Assembly: GCA_035686205.1 (NCBI GenBank)
Contig: DASRZQ010000161.1
Location: 28,283 to 92,282, forward strand
Direction: 5' to 3'
Length of the DNA stretch: 64,000 bases
Source of the DNA: CAIWTU01 sp035686205
Lineage (GTDB): Bacteria > Desulfobacterota > Desulfuromonadia > Geobacterales > Geobacteraceae
Part shown: positions 34,811-43,884 of the stretch, piece by piece
Layout: the number at the start of each line of letters is the position of its first letter
How positions within the stretch are numbered: the first letter of the stretch is position 1
Program-made: the position numbers and the translations under genes
The notes under the pieces: generated by a model
Databases searched by the model: none
What the model was told of the DNA's origin: nothing
The model's input: only the letters and a program-made list of their open reading frames with translations

Positions 34811-35160
34811 AAATAAAAAAAGCCTCCGCCCCGGTTAGGGGCGAAGGCTTTTTTCTTCGCGGTACCACCCTAATTTATTCTTGAATTCCGGATTGCCTTA
34901 AAAGACAACCTTTGATGTTGTTACCCAGGCATTTAAAAACTCGGCAAACCCGTAATTTAGAATTTACGGCCGCGTCGTAAACTGCCTGCAACATGACTGG
35001 AATCCCAGAAACTCGTTTATCCCTTCACGCGGGCGACGGCTCCGGCTAATGTATTTCACCGCAGCAGCTCCGAGGCGAGTTCGTCATTTCTCTTCACCGG
35101 TTCGCACCACCCACCGGCTCTCTGGGGAAAAGAACTCTGACTACTACTCCTCTTCACAGC
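34811..35160 (-). promoter_or_regulatory. Leucine T-box riboswitch leader of leuA
   Basis: The leader has all the key parts on the minus strand. Near 35145 an AGUA motif follows GAGG, which pairs with CCUC beyond the specifier loop. The specifier side reads GAA-CUC with the Leu codon CUC at 35077-35079. The stem I distal part has AGAGAG and GGUGGUGCGAACCGG. The T-box AGGGTGGTACCGCG lies at 34858-34871 and is followed by the terminator. Uncharged tRNA-Leu(GAG) should stabilise the antiterminator and turn leuA on. T-boxes are rare in proteobacteria outside the deltaproteobacterial lineages. Confidence 0.95.
34814..34852 (-). terminator. T-box-controlled terminator
   Basis: On the minus strand AAGCCTTCGCCCC pairs with GGGGCGGAGGCTT around a short loop and is followed by seven T residues, 27 bases before the leuA ATG. 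It is mutually exclusive with the antiterminator. Confidence 0.92.
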
Positions 35161-35183
35161 TTTTATTTTTGTAATTTTGAGAA

Positions 35184-35212
35184 ATAATAAAAGATCAGTT
35201 AACCGCTGTCAA
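35184..35212 (-). promoter_or_regulatory. Sigma-70 promoter of the T-box/leuA transcript
   Basis: TTGACA (35207-35212), 17 bases, TATTAT (35184-35189) on the minus strand. The start near 35177 lies about 17 bases before stem I of the T-box. So leuA has its own promoter although it follows pssA. Confidence 0.8.
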
Positions 35213-35291
35213 GAAATAGATTTCATTTTGATTTAATTTTTAAAAAAAAGTTCATTCCTGATAAAATCATATTTGTAATGAAAATATCAAG

Positions 35292-36065
35292 TTACTGGGA
35301 CTCTTTCCGTAGAACCTTTTCAAGTCTGCGTCTCCGGGGATATGTCATGAGAAATCCCATTGGACCTGAGGCAATATAGGCAAAAAAGACCGCAAACAGC
35401 ATTATGAAAGGTTCCGCGGCAATTACAATCAGCAGCAGGATTGCAAGTACCAGAAACGCGAACGGCTGGCGCTTTATCAATTCCGGATCCTTGAAGGAAT
35501 AGTAGCGGAAACTTGACACCATCAGGAAAGCGAGAGAATAAATAAGGATGAGGATAGCAAGTTTTTTGTATGAACCCCAACCGAAACGGTGGAACAACAG
35601 CACCGTGGCGGAAACCATGCTCGCTGCCGCGGGTATTGGAAGACCGACAAAACGCTTGCTTTCCACGGTGTTGACCTGCACGTTGAACCGCGCAAGGCGG
35701 AGCGCGCCGCAGACCACAAACAGGAAAGCAGCAAGCCATCCCAGCCGTCCGAACGGTTTTAGCGCCCAGGAGTACATGAGTATTCCGGGCGCAACGCCAA
35801 AAGCCACGAGATCGGCGAGAGAGTCGTATTCGACGCCGAATTTCGTCGACGTACCCGTGAGCCTGGCGACTTTACCATCAAGGCCGTCGAATATGGACGA
35901 TACAAGAATCCAGATGGCCGCATTGTTGAAGTCGCCGTTGGTAGTGGCAACTATCCCGTAGAAACCGGCAAACAGGCTGCCCGTCGTAAAGAGGTTTGGC
36001 AGAATGTAAATGCCTTTCCTCATGCTTTCAGCCATATCTATTTTTTCGCCGTTCACTTCAGACAT
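35292..36065 (-). CDS. pssA: CDP-diacylglycerol--serine O-phosphatidyltransferase
   Basis: This inner-membrane enzyme makes phosphatidylserine. The 257-residue polytopic protein has the CDP-alcohol phosphotransferase motif with Asp60, Gly61, Asp63, Gly64, Ala67, Arg68, Gly77, Asp81 and Asp85. Its start overlaps the end of psd by 13 bases, so the two steps to phosphatidylethanolamine are coupled. Confidence 0.93.
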   Translation of the reverse strand: MSEVNGEKIDMAESMRKGIYILPNLFTTGSLFAGFYGIVATTNGDFNNAAIWILVSSIFDGLDGKVARLTGTSTKFGVEYDSLADLVAFGVAPGILMYSWALKPFGRLGWLAAFLFVVCGALRLARFNVQVNTVESKRFVGLPIPAAASMVSATVLLFHRFGWGSYKKLAILILIYSLAFLMVSSFRYYSFKDPELIKRQPFAFLVLAILLLIVIAAEPFIMLFAVFFAYIASGPMGFLMTYPRRRRLEKVLRKESQ

Positions 36066-36700
36066 CCCAGAACCGTCTCTCCCGCTGTTGTCTTGCTCCC
36101 AATGGAAACTCGCATATCCGTGTTCTTTGGAAGATAAACATCAACCCTGGAACCAAAACGAATCAGGCCGTAGCGGTCTCCGCGCGTGAGAAAGTCACCT
36201 TTTGCGGGATATGACACTATCCTGCGCGCAATCAGACCTGCCACCTGCACAAACACAAGTTTCAAACCCTTGTCAGTTTCCACGATTATGCCGCTCTGCT
36301 CATTCTCGAAGGTTGCCTTGTCATCCCTCGCGTCAAGGAATTTCCCCCGCTTGTAAAAGATGTCGATCACGCGACCGCTGAACGGAACCCTGTTGACGTG
36401 GACATTGAATACCGACATGAATATACTTACTTTCAGCATCTCATCGTCGAGATGCTCCTCATGGGCTTTGCCGAGGTAAATGATTACTCCGTCAGCGGGA
36501 GCCAGCACGGCATCCTGTTCTTCAGGAACTTCCCTTTCTGGATTTCTGAAGAAATAAACAATAAACAGCGTAACAAAAAGTGCAAGCAGTGCCGGCAGTT
36601 TCAGGGAAAAAATGCCGAGGATAACCGTAACGAACACTGCTATAGCTATGAAAGGAAAGCCCTCCTTAGCTACGGGAAGGGCGGCGCGCTTTTGATTCAT
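36053..36700 (-). CDS. psd: Phosphatidylserine decarboxylase proenzyme (short type)
   Basis: A 215-residue proenzyme with a membrane segment pair (about 15-50). The self-cleavage site is Gly183-Ser184 in RFGSRVD, which yields the pyruvoyl group. FMSVFNVHVNRVPFSG (94-109) is the conserved core. It is the short (PSD-A, archaeal/Gram-positive-like) form. It sits between ilvC and pssA in the branched-chain operon. Confidence 0.94.
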   Translation of the reverse strand: MNQKRAALPVAKEGFPFIAIAVFVTVILGIFSLKLPALLALFVTLFIVYFFRNPEREVPEEQDAVLAPADGVIIYLGKAHEEHLDDEMLKVSIFMSVFNVHVNRVPFSGRVIDIFYKRGKFLDARDDKATFENEQSGIIVETDKGLKLVFVQVAGLIARRIVSYPAKGDFLTRGDRYGLIRFGSRVDVYLPKNTDMRVSIGSKTTAGETVLGCLK

Positions 36701-36800
36701 GACTTCCTCAACGGAAATAATCTTCCGGAACCGAAAAGCCGGGCCGTAAAGTTCGCGAATTCACCCCAAACTCAAGCCCGGCCCCGGTCATAGGCGGAAA

Positions 36801-37817
36801 CTAGTTTTTCGATTTATCGACAATTTTCGAAGCGCCGATCCAGGCCATCATGGAACGAAGCCTGGCGCCGACTTCCTCGATTGGGTGCTCGGCCGCCCGG
36901 CGTCGCAATGCTGTAAAGACAGGCTTGTTGACCCGGTTTTCAATCATCCATTCCTTGGCGAATTCTCCGGTCTGAATTTCCGAAAGAATTTTTTTCATTT
37001 CCTTCTTCGTTTCAGCGGTGACGACACGCGGTCCGCGGGTAAGATCACCGTATTCAGCGGTATTGGAAATGGAGTAACGCATGTTGGCGATTCCGCCCTC
37101 ATAAATTAGATCCACGATCAGCTTCAGTTCATGGAGACACTCGAAATAGGCCATCTCAGGAGCATACCCGGCTTCCACAAGGGTCTCGTAGCCGGCCTGG
37201 ATCATCGCACTGACGCCGCCGCAAAGAACAGCCTGCTCCCCAAAAAGGTCGGTTTCGGTTTCTTCCTTGAAAGTGGTTTCTATAATGCCGGCCCTGCCGC
37301 CGCCGTTGGCGGAAGCGTAGGCAAGTGCCACATCCCTCGAATTGCCGGCCGGGTCGTGATGAACCGCTATCAGGGAAGGAACTCCGCCGCCTTTAGTATA
37401 CTCGTGACGCACGAGATGGCCGGGACCTTTTGGCGCAATCATTATTACGTTTATGTCGTGGCGGGGAACGATCTGGCCGAAATGGATATTAAAACCGTGG
37501 CTGAAAGCGAGATAGGCGCCCTGTTTGATAAACGGGCCGATCTCTTCACGATACACATCGCCCTGGATTTCGTCCGGCAGAAGTATCATGACGACATCCG
37601 CTATTTTCACTGCTTCAGATGTTGGAAGCACGGAAAGCCCCGCTGCTTCGGCCTTTTTCACGGAAGCGGAATCGGGGCGCAGCCCGACCACGACATCAAT
37701 GCCTGAATCCTTCAGGTTATTGGCATGGGCATGCCCCTGGGAGCCGTAACCGATGATAGCCACTTTTTTCCCTTTCAGCACGTCCAGATTACAGTCTTTG
37801 TCATAATAAATCCTCAT
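36801..37817 (-). CDS. ilvC: Ketol-acid reductoisomerase (NADP+)
   Basis: A 338-residue class I enzyme that converts acetohydroxy acids to dihydroxy acids. GYGSQGHA at 23-30 is the NADPH loop and the C-terminal knotted domain (FECLHELKLIVDLIYEGG) is complete. AGAGGAGGA precedes the ATG at 37817; nine extra upstream codons would cover the ribosome site. It lies 62 bases after ilvH. Confidence 0.96.
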   Translation of the reverse strand: MRIYYDKDCNLDVLKGKKVAIIGYGSQGHAHANNLKDSGIDVVVGLRPDSASVKKAEAAGLSVLPTSEAVKIADVVMILLPDEIQGDVYREEIGPFIKQGAYLAFSHGFNIHFGQIVPRHDINVIMIAPKGPGHLVRHEYTKGGGVPSLIAVHHDPAGNSRDVALAYASANGGGRAGIIETTFKEETETDLFGEQAVLCGGVSAMIQAGYETLVEAGYAPEMAYFECLHELKLIVDLIYEGGIANMRYSISNTAEYGDLTRGPRVVTAETKKEMKKILSEIQTGEFAKEWMIENRVNKPVFTALRRRAAEHPIEEVGARLRSMMAWIGASKIVDKSKN

Positions 37818-37879
37818 GTATTCCTCCTCTATATTTCTTTGCATTTCACGCAGCGGTAAAATATAATGCGTTGAATTAA

Positions 37880-38371
37880 TTATCCTTTCCAGCCTTTCGC
37901 GCCACGGCCGATAGCAACGGGGCCGGTTCTGACCAGTTCCTTGAGCCCCAGCGGACGAAGCAGTTCCAGAATAGCATCGATCTTCGACGGAGAGCCGGTA
38001 GCCTCTATCGTGTACGATTTTGGGGTTACATCAATTATTTTCGCCCTGAAAATATCCACGATCCTCAGGATTTCGGCCCTGTCCGAATCTTCGGCGGAAA
38101 CCTTTATCAGGGCCATCTCCCTTTCGATTGAATCCTCATCGGCAAAATCAATGACCTTTATAACATCTATCAGTTTATTTAAATGCTTTGTGATCTGTTC
38201 GAGGATCTGCTCATCGCCCCGGGTCACGATTGTCATTCTTGAAATGGATTCCTCGTTTGTCGGAGCAACCGACAGCGAGTCGATATTGAAGCCGCGACCG
38301 GAAAAAAGCCCGGCTACGCGTGACAGGACCCCAAATTCGTTTTCAACGATGACAGAAATCGTATGTCTCAT
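37880..38371 (-). CDS. ilvH: Acetolactate synthase small regulatory subunit
   Basis: A 163-residue subunit with an N-terminal ACT domain (HTISVIVENEFGVLSRVAGL) that binds valine and a C-terminal ACT-like domain. It makes the large subunit valine-sensitive. It follows ilvB by 57 bases. Confidence 0.95.
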   Translation of the reverse strand: MRHTISVIVENEFGVLSRVAGLFSGRGFNIDSLSVAPTNEESISRMTIVTRGDEQILEQITKHLNKLIDVIKVIDFADEDSIEREMALIKVSAEDSDRAEILRIVDIFRAKIIDVTPKSYTIEATGSPSKIDAILELLRPLGLKELVRTGPVAIGRGAKGWKG

Positions 38372-38428
38372 TGCATCCCTCCGGAGTATTTCCCAAATTT
38401 ATTTTAATCACAACGTTAACATTCACTA

Positions 38429-40129
38429 TCAGGAAGCAAGAACCATTTCGCTCAGCGAAGCTCCAGCGGGAACCATCGGCAGGACCTTTTCCTCACGGGC
38501 GATTTTGAATTCCATAATTACCGGGCCCGATGTTTTGAAACCTTTTTTTATGACATCCTCCACCTCTTCGGGTTTCGTGGCCTGAAACCCCTTGGCGCCG
38601 AATGCCTCGGCCAGCATTACAAAATCGATCGGAAGGTCCATCACCGTGTTGGAATAACGTTTGTCGAAAAAAAGCTCCTGCCACTGGCGGACCATACCCA
38701 GAAAATTGTTGTTCATTACACAGATTTTTACCGGCAGTTTGTTCTGCACGAGAGTGGCCATTTCCTGCAAGTTCATCTGGAATCCGCCGTCTCCGCAAAT
38801 GGCAATAACCTGCCTGTTCGGGAAGGCGACCTGTGCCCCCATTGCCGCCGGGAGTCCGAATCCCATCGTCCCCAGCCCGCCCGAAGTCAGGAGAGTCCGC
38901 GGGCGTGTGAACCTGAAAAACTGGGCCGTCCACATCTGGTGCTGCCCGACGTCGGTCGCGATAATCGCGTCATCTTTACTCAATTCCTTCAGCTTTTGAA
39001 TCACCATTTGCGGTTTGATGACCGATGCCGCATGTTTGTATGTCAAGGGATGTTTCGCTTTCCACGCTTCAATTTCACCAAGCCAGGGCTTAACATTATT
39101 CCTGAAGTTATCAACTGCTTCGGGAAAATCTCCCAGTACGTCAGTCAGTTTGGACAAGACATCACTCACGTCGCCGACTATCGGCAGGTCAACCCGGACG
39201 TTCTTTCTGATTGAGGTCGGGTCGACATCAATATGTATTATCTTGGCCTGGGGAGCGAATGCGGCAACCTTGCCGGTCACCCTGTCATCAAAACGCGCCC
39301 CGACCGCCACAAGCAGATCGCAGTTCATGACCGCCATGTTGGCATAGTATGTCCCGTGCATTCCGAGCAGCCCAAGGGAAAGCGGATTATCCTCGGGAAA
39401 AGCCCCCAGCCCCATAAGGGTGGTCGTTACAGGCGCATTCAGGGTGGTGGAAAGCCTGAATAACGCGTCGGCCGCATTTGCCAGGACAACGCCTCCGCCG
39501 ACATAAATCACGGGTTTCTTTGCTGACAGCAGCAAGTTTGAGGCTTTTGCGATCTGTCTCGGATGACCTTCAATGGTTGGCTTATAGCCTCGAAGTTCGA
39601 TGGAATCCGGGTATTTGAACTCGGTGGTCGCAACCTGGACATCCTTGGGCAGATCGATAAGCACAGGGCCGGGCCGTCCGGTGCGGGCAATGTAAAATGC
39701 CTTCTTGACGATTGCAGGCAGATCTTTCACGTTCTTTACCAGGAAATTGTGTTTTGTGCATGGCCTGGTAATACCGATGATGTCAACTTCCTGAAACGCG
39801 TCATTGCCGATGAGAGCAGTCGGAACCTGGCCGGTTATCACAACCAGCGGTATCGAATCCATATAGGCTGTCGCAATACCCGTGACCGTGTTCGTCGCCC
39901 CAGGTCCGGAAGTGGCTATGGCAACGCCGACTTTTCCGCTTGCCCGCGCATAACCGTCCGCCGCATGGACCGCCGCCTGTTCATGGCGAGGCAGAATATT
40001 CTTGATTTCGGGGCAGGAATACAACTCGTCAAAAATATTTATTACGGTCCCGCCGGGGTAAGCGAACACCGTATCCACACCTTCAAGCTTGAGACATTCC
40101 AGCAAAATTTTAGCTCCTGCCAGCTTCAT
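38429..40129 (-). CDS. ilvB: Acetolactate synthase large subunit
   Basis: A 566-residue thiamine-diphosphate enzyme. Catalytic Glu50 lies in LPRHEQAAVHAADGY, and the ThDP/Mg motif begins at GDGGFQMN and ends at NN about 27 residues on. The start at 40129 has GAGGTG upstream; a GTG three codons earlier overlaps it. Part of ilvDBHC. Confidence 0.96.
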   Translation of the reverse strand: MKLAGAKILLECLKLEGVDTVFAYPGGTVINIFDELYSCPEIKNILPRHEQAAVHAADGYARASGKVGVAIATSGPGATNTVTGIATAYMDSIPLVVITGQVPTALIGNDAFQEVDIIGITRPCTKHNFLVKNVKDLPAIVKKAFYIARTGRPGPVLIDLPKDVQVATTEFKYPDSIELRGYKPTIEGHPRQIAKASNLLLSAKKPVIYVGGGVVLANAADALFRLSTTLNAPVTTTLMGLGAFPEDNPLSLGLLGMHGTYYANMAVMNCDLLVAVGARFDDRVTGKVAAFAPQAKIIHIDVDPTSIRKNVRVDLPIVGDVSDVLSKLTDVLGDFPEAVDNFRNNVKPWLGEIEAWKAKHPLTYKHAASVIKPQMVIQKLKELSKDDAIIATDVGQHQMWTAQFFRFTRPRTLLTSGGLGTMGFGLPAAMGAQVAFPNRQVIAICGDGGFQMNLQEMATLVQNKLPVKICVMNNNFLGMVRQWQELFFDKRYSNTVMDLPIDFVMLAEAFGAKGFQATKPEEVEDVIKKGFKTSGPVIMEFKIAREEKVLPMVPAGASLSEMVLAS

Positions 40130-40199
40130 CCGAAACACCTCTGTCGATTAATAAAATGGAAAAACCTGAATCTTTTCTCCATCAAATGCTTCAAAAAAG

Positions 40200-41861
40200 T
40201 TATTCCGCGGTCGTCACTGCACCTGTATATGCGGAAGTCACGACTTTTGCATATCTGGCCAGCCATCCCTTTTTGATCTTGGGCTCCGGTGACTGCCACT
40301 TAGCGCGGCGCGCCCCGAGAGTATCCTCGTCAACAAGCAGTTCGAGCTTGCGGGAGGGAATATCAAGCTCGATCTTGTCACCGTCTTCGACCAGCGCTAT
40401 CGGGCCTCCCTCGGCGGCTTCCGGAGATATGTGGCCAATACACGGCCCTCTGGTGCCGCCCGAGAAGCGGCCGTCAGTAATCAGCGCCACGGAATCTCCC
40501 AACCCGAGCCCCATTATGGCCGCGGTCGGTGCCAGCATCTCTCTCATGCCGGGGCCCCCTTTCGGCCCCTCATACCTGATGACCACCACGTCGCCGGAAC
40601 TGATTTTCCCTTCCATCAGCGCCGACATTGCCATTTCTTCCGAATTGAAGCAGCGTGCGGTACCGGTAAATTTCATCATGGCGGAAGAAACGCCGGACTG
40701 CTTTACTACCGCCCCTTTAGGGGCGAGATTTCCGAAAAGTATCGCAATGCCGCCTTCCTTCTTGACCGGATCCGTTACCGGATGGATAACACTCTCGTCG
40801 ACATTCTCAATACTTTCGACCAGCTGCCGTATCGTTAGACCCATAAGAGTCGGATTATCCTTAATATCGTCCCCCAATTGCTTGAGAACGCCCAGCACGC
40901 CGCCCGCAACATCAAGATCTTCCATGAAATGCGGACCGGCCGGATTCATTGAGGCCAGTTGCGGAGTCGTTTTCGAAAGGATGTCAAAAGTTTCTATGGG
41001 CAGATCAACGCCCGCCTCGTTGGCAATTGCGAGCAAATGAAGGACAGTATTCGAGGAGCCGCCGAGAGCGAGATCGACACGTATGGCATTTTCAAACGCC
41101 GAGCGAGTCAGGATGCTCCTCGGGGTGATATTCTCCCGTACCAACTCCACGATTTTCTCCCCGGAAGCGAAAGCAATCCGCCGTTTCAGGGCGGAAACGG
41201 CGAGCGCCGTTCCGCAGCGCGGAAGGCTCATACCCAGGGTCTCCGTGAGAATCGCCATGGTATTGGCGGTGAAAAGACCCTGGCAGGATCCCATTCCCGG
41301 ACACGCGTTGTCCTCGCAGACCTGCAACTCCTTGGCATCGATGACACCCGCCTTGTATCGCGCCATCGCCTCGAAAGTATCCGTCACGAAGGAGTATTTT
41401 CTTCCCTCGGGAGCACGCCCGGAAAGCATCGGTCCAGCGGTCACGACAATTGAAGGAATGTCGAGCCTGGCGGCGGCCATGAGCATCCCGGGGGTTATTT
41501 TGTCGCAGTTCGTCAGCAGCACCAGACCGTCAAGACGGTGCGCCTCGGCCACCGACTCAACCATATCGGCAATCAGTTCCCGTGTCGGCAGGGAATAATG
41601 CATTCCCTTGTGCCCCATGGCAATACCGTCGCAGACACCGGGGATTCCGAAAAAGAAAGCGTAACCGCCTCCGGAGTGTATCCCCTTTTCTATGAATCGT
41701 TCCAGGTCTCTCATTCCCACATGGCCTGGGATGAGGTCCGTAAAGCTTGTAGCCACACCGATGAAAGGCTTGTCCATTTCGCTCTGGGGAACGCCCGCCC
41801 CTTTCAGAAGCGCGCGGTGGGGAACGCGCTCCAGGCCTTTTGTAATCACGTCACTTCTCAT
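40200..41861 (-). CDS. ilvD: Dihydroxy-acid dehydratase
   Basis: A 553-residue Fe-S dehydratase that forms the 2-oxo acids of valine and isoleucine. The cluster cysteines lie in TNCDKITPGM and DNACPGMGSCQGLF. The length fits the shorter branch of the family. GAGGA precedes the ATG. It heads the ilvD-ilvB-ilvH-ilvC-psd-pssA run. Confidence 0.96.
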   Translation of the reverse strand: MRSDVITKGLERVPHRALLKGAGVPQSEMDKPFIGVATSFTDLIPGHVGMRDLERFIEKGIHSGGGYAFFFGIPGVCDGIAMGHKGMHYSLPTRELIADMVESVAEAHRLDGLVLLTNCDKITPGMLMAAARLDIPSIVVTAGPMLSGRAPEGRKYSFVTDTFEAMARYKAGVIDAKELQVCEDNACPGMGSCQGLFTANTMAILTETLGMSLPRCGTALAVSALKRRIAFASGEKIVELVRENITPRSILTRSAFENAIRVDLALGGSSNTVLHLLAIANEAGVDLPIETFDILSKTTPQLASMNPAGPHFMEDLDVAGGVLGVLKQLGDDIKDNPTLMGLTIRQLVESIENVDESVIHPVTDPVKKEGGIAILFGNLAPKGAVVKQSGVSSAMMKFTGTARCFNSEEMAMSALMEGKISSGDVVVIRYEGPKGGPGMREMLAPTAAIMGLGLGDSVALITDGRFSGGTRGPCIGHISPEAAEGGPIALVEDGDKIELDIPSRKLELLVDEDTLGARRAKWQSPEPKIKKGWLARYAKVVTSAYTGAVTTAE

Positions 41862-41940
41862 TGTTCTTCCTCATATATAATCGCCGGAATAAATCCGTCA
41901 TCCTGACATTCAGCGATCCGGCATTTTTGTGCAAGAGTTC

Positions 41941-41969
41941 AAAATAATATATTAAACAATAACTGTCAA
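41941..41969 (-). promoter_or_regulatory. Probable sigma-70 promoter of the ilvD operon
   Basis: TTGACA (41964-41969), 17 bases, TATTTT (41941-41946) on the minus strand, about 80 bases before the ilvD ATG. It lies just past the tsaB stop. No T-box or leader peptide is seen here. Confidence 0.65.
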
Positions 41970-41987
41970 CAGGGAGTTAGGGAGGGC

Positions 41988-42716
41988 CTAATCGTTCCTT
42001 GACATCTTTTTGAATTCGGCTTCGGACGGCCTTATATAATATGGGTTAAGCAAAGACGGCGGCACCGGTTTCCCCATGGAAAAGGCATGCAGGGTCAGCA
42101 TGGCCCCGGCCGCGGCACGGGGCTGATTACAGAAGCAGGGAGGGAAAATCGCCTTTCCGCCGAGCTTCGATTCAATAACTTCGCGATAACGAACGGCTCC
42201 CGATCCGACAAAAAGCGTTGATTCCCTTATCCTGTCCAGAAAAACGCCGGGAGTCGTCACGCAATCCTCAACAGACACCCTGGGGAGTTCATCGCAATTG
42301 TAGATTGCCGTGTAAACCTCATTTTTCCTGGCATCAAGCATCGGGCAGACGGGATATGCCGAATACGGCAGATTCAGTGCAAGCATTGCAAGTGTCGAGA
42401 ATCCGAAGACCGGCTTGTTTGCTGCCAGGGCCAATCCTTTCGCCGTCGCGGCGCCGACGCGCAAACCGGTAAACGACCCGGGACCCAGAGCCACGCCAAT
42501 CCCGTCCAGGCCGTCAACATCGAGCCCTGCGTCCCGCATGAGATCACAAATGCTTGTCAGAAGATGAACGGAGCTTGTTTTGTCTCCGTCGAGAAAAGAT
42601 TCACCCCTGATCTTTCCGTCGACGCTCAGGGCGGCGCTGCAGGCTGTGGTGGATGTATCTATTGTCAATAACTTCAGTTCTTTTCTTCCATTCATATCAA
42701 TATGACCATGCACCAT
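41988..42716 (-). CDS. tsaB: tRNA threonylcarbamoyladenosine biosynthesis protein TsaB
   Basis: A 242-residue ASKHA-fold scaffold of the TsaBDE complex that makes t6A37 in tRNA. GPGSFTGLRVG is the signature. Two starts are possible, 42716 (AAGGG upstream) and 42695 (closer to the conserved LLTIDTST but with no ribosome site); I keep the first. Last gene of the rpsB-to-tsaB block. Confidence 0.9.
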   Translation of the reverse strand: MVHGHIDMNGRKELKLLTIDTSTTACSAALSVDGKIRGESFLDGDKTSSVHLLTSICDLMRDAGLDVDGLDGIGVALGPGSFTGLRVGAATAKGLALAANKPVFGFSTLAMLALNLPYSAYPVCPMLDARKNEVYTAIYNCDELPRVSVEDCVTTPGVFLDRIRESTLFVGSGAVRYREVIESKLGGKAIFPPCFCNQPRAAAGAMLTLHAFSMGKPVPPSLLNPYYIRPSEAEFKKMSRND

Positions 42717-42743
42717 GCGCCGCCGCCCTTGCGGCCCGCGCCT

Positions 42744-43811
42744 TTATCCCTGGCCGACGAAATAGCGGATAAAATCATTATAAAATGCCAGGATCATCAA
42801 TCCTATCAACAATACCAGGCCGACCTGCTGCAGCACCTCGCGGGTCTTCAGGCTTACCGGCCTCCTGAACAGGCACTCCCACACGTAAAATATAAGGTGG
42901 CCTCCGTCCAGAATAGGTATTGGAAGCAGGTTCAGGACTCCCAGGTTTACGCTCAGAAGAGCCATGAATGCAATGAAATTGACGATTCCGGCCTGAGCCT
43001 GCTGTCCCGCCATCTTGGCAATCATGATGGGCCCGCCGATTGTATCCAGCGGGATCGCCCGGCTGATGATCTTTACCAGCGAAATGTATGTCAGCTTGAT
43101 GACGTTCCAGGTCTGCCCGCTTCCTTTGCTGAACGCTTCAGCGGTGCCGTATCGCTCAACGACAAAATCATCGGAGACTACAATTCCGATCATTGGAGAT
43201 GTTACGGTTTCGCCCAGTAGGTTTTTGTGGGTGGACATTTCGGGGACAACGCGAAAAGAGAAAGTACCGCCGTCCCGTTTAACCTTCAGATCCATTGGCT
43301 TGCCGCCGCTGTCGATAATCGATTTCGAAAGTTCGCTCCATCTCGACACGGGCACGTTATTCACGGCGACTACAACGTCATTGGCTTTTATGCCGGCCAG
43401 CGCGGCCGGTTTATTCTTGACCACTTCGCCTATCTTGGAGGTGGGCAAAGGCACTCCCATAAGAAATACCACGATAAACATAACATAGGCAAAAGCCAGG
43501 TTGAATACCGGTCCGGCAACGACTATGATAATTCTTTTCAATGGATGCTTTGCTACAAAAGATCTTGAAAGCTCATGCTCAGGAAGTTCCTCGTTGCCGC
43601 CTTCGCCCACCATTTTGACGTAACCGCCAAGGGGGAAGGCGGAGATCATGTATTCGGTTTCCCCCATTTTTCTGCCTATCAGCTTCGGACCGAAACCGAG
43701 GGAAAATTTCTCGACTCCGACCCCGAATATTTTGGCGAAAATAAAGTGACCCAGTTCATGAACAAAGATCAGGATTCCGAGAACGACAATAAATGATAGA
43801 AGACTTGTCAT
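42744..43811 (-). CDS. rseP: RIP metalloprotease RseP
   Basis: An inner-membrane site-2 protease of 355 residues. The zinc site is HELGH near residue 19-23 with the second motif NLLPIPILDGGH. Only one PDZ domain is present, against two in E. coli. AAGGA precedes the ATG. It would cut anti-sigma factors or signal peptides within the membrane. Confidence 0.93.
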   Translation of the reverse strand: MTSLLSFIVVLGILIFVHELGHFIFAKIFGVGVEKFSLGFGPKLIGRKMGETEYMISAFPLGGYVKMVGEGGNEELPEHELSRSFVAKHPLKRIIIVVAGPVFNLAFAYVMFIVVFLMGVPLPTSKIGEVVKNKPAALAGIKANDVVVAVNNVPVSRWSELSKSIIDSGGKPMDLKVKRDGGTFSFRVVPEMSTHKNLLGETVTSPMIGIVVSDDFVVERYGTAEAFSKGSGQTWNVIKLTYISLVKIISRAIPLDTIGGPIMIAKMAGQQAQAGIVNFIAFMALLSVNLGVLNLLPIPILDGGHLIFYVWECLFRRPVSLKTREVLQQVGLVLLIGLMILAFYNDFIRYFVGQG

Positions 43812-43884
43812 AATATTCCTTTATCCGATTGTGTCACCTTCTACACTGACGGCAGAATTTAAGGGACATGCCGTAGATTGCCGC

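Noticed and set aside
33249..34868. Longer leuA starting at 34868
   Set aside because: The extra 27 codons run through the T-box antiterminator and terminator; the ATG at 34787 has the ribosome site.
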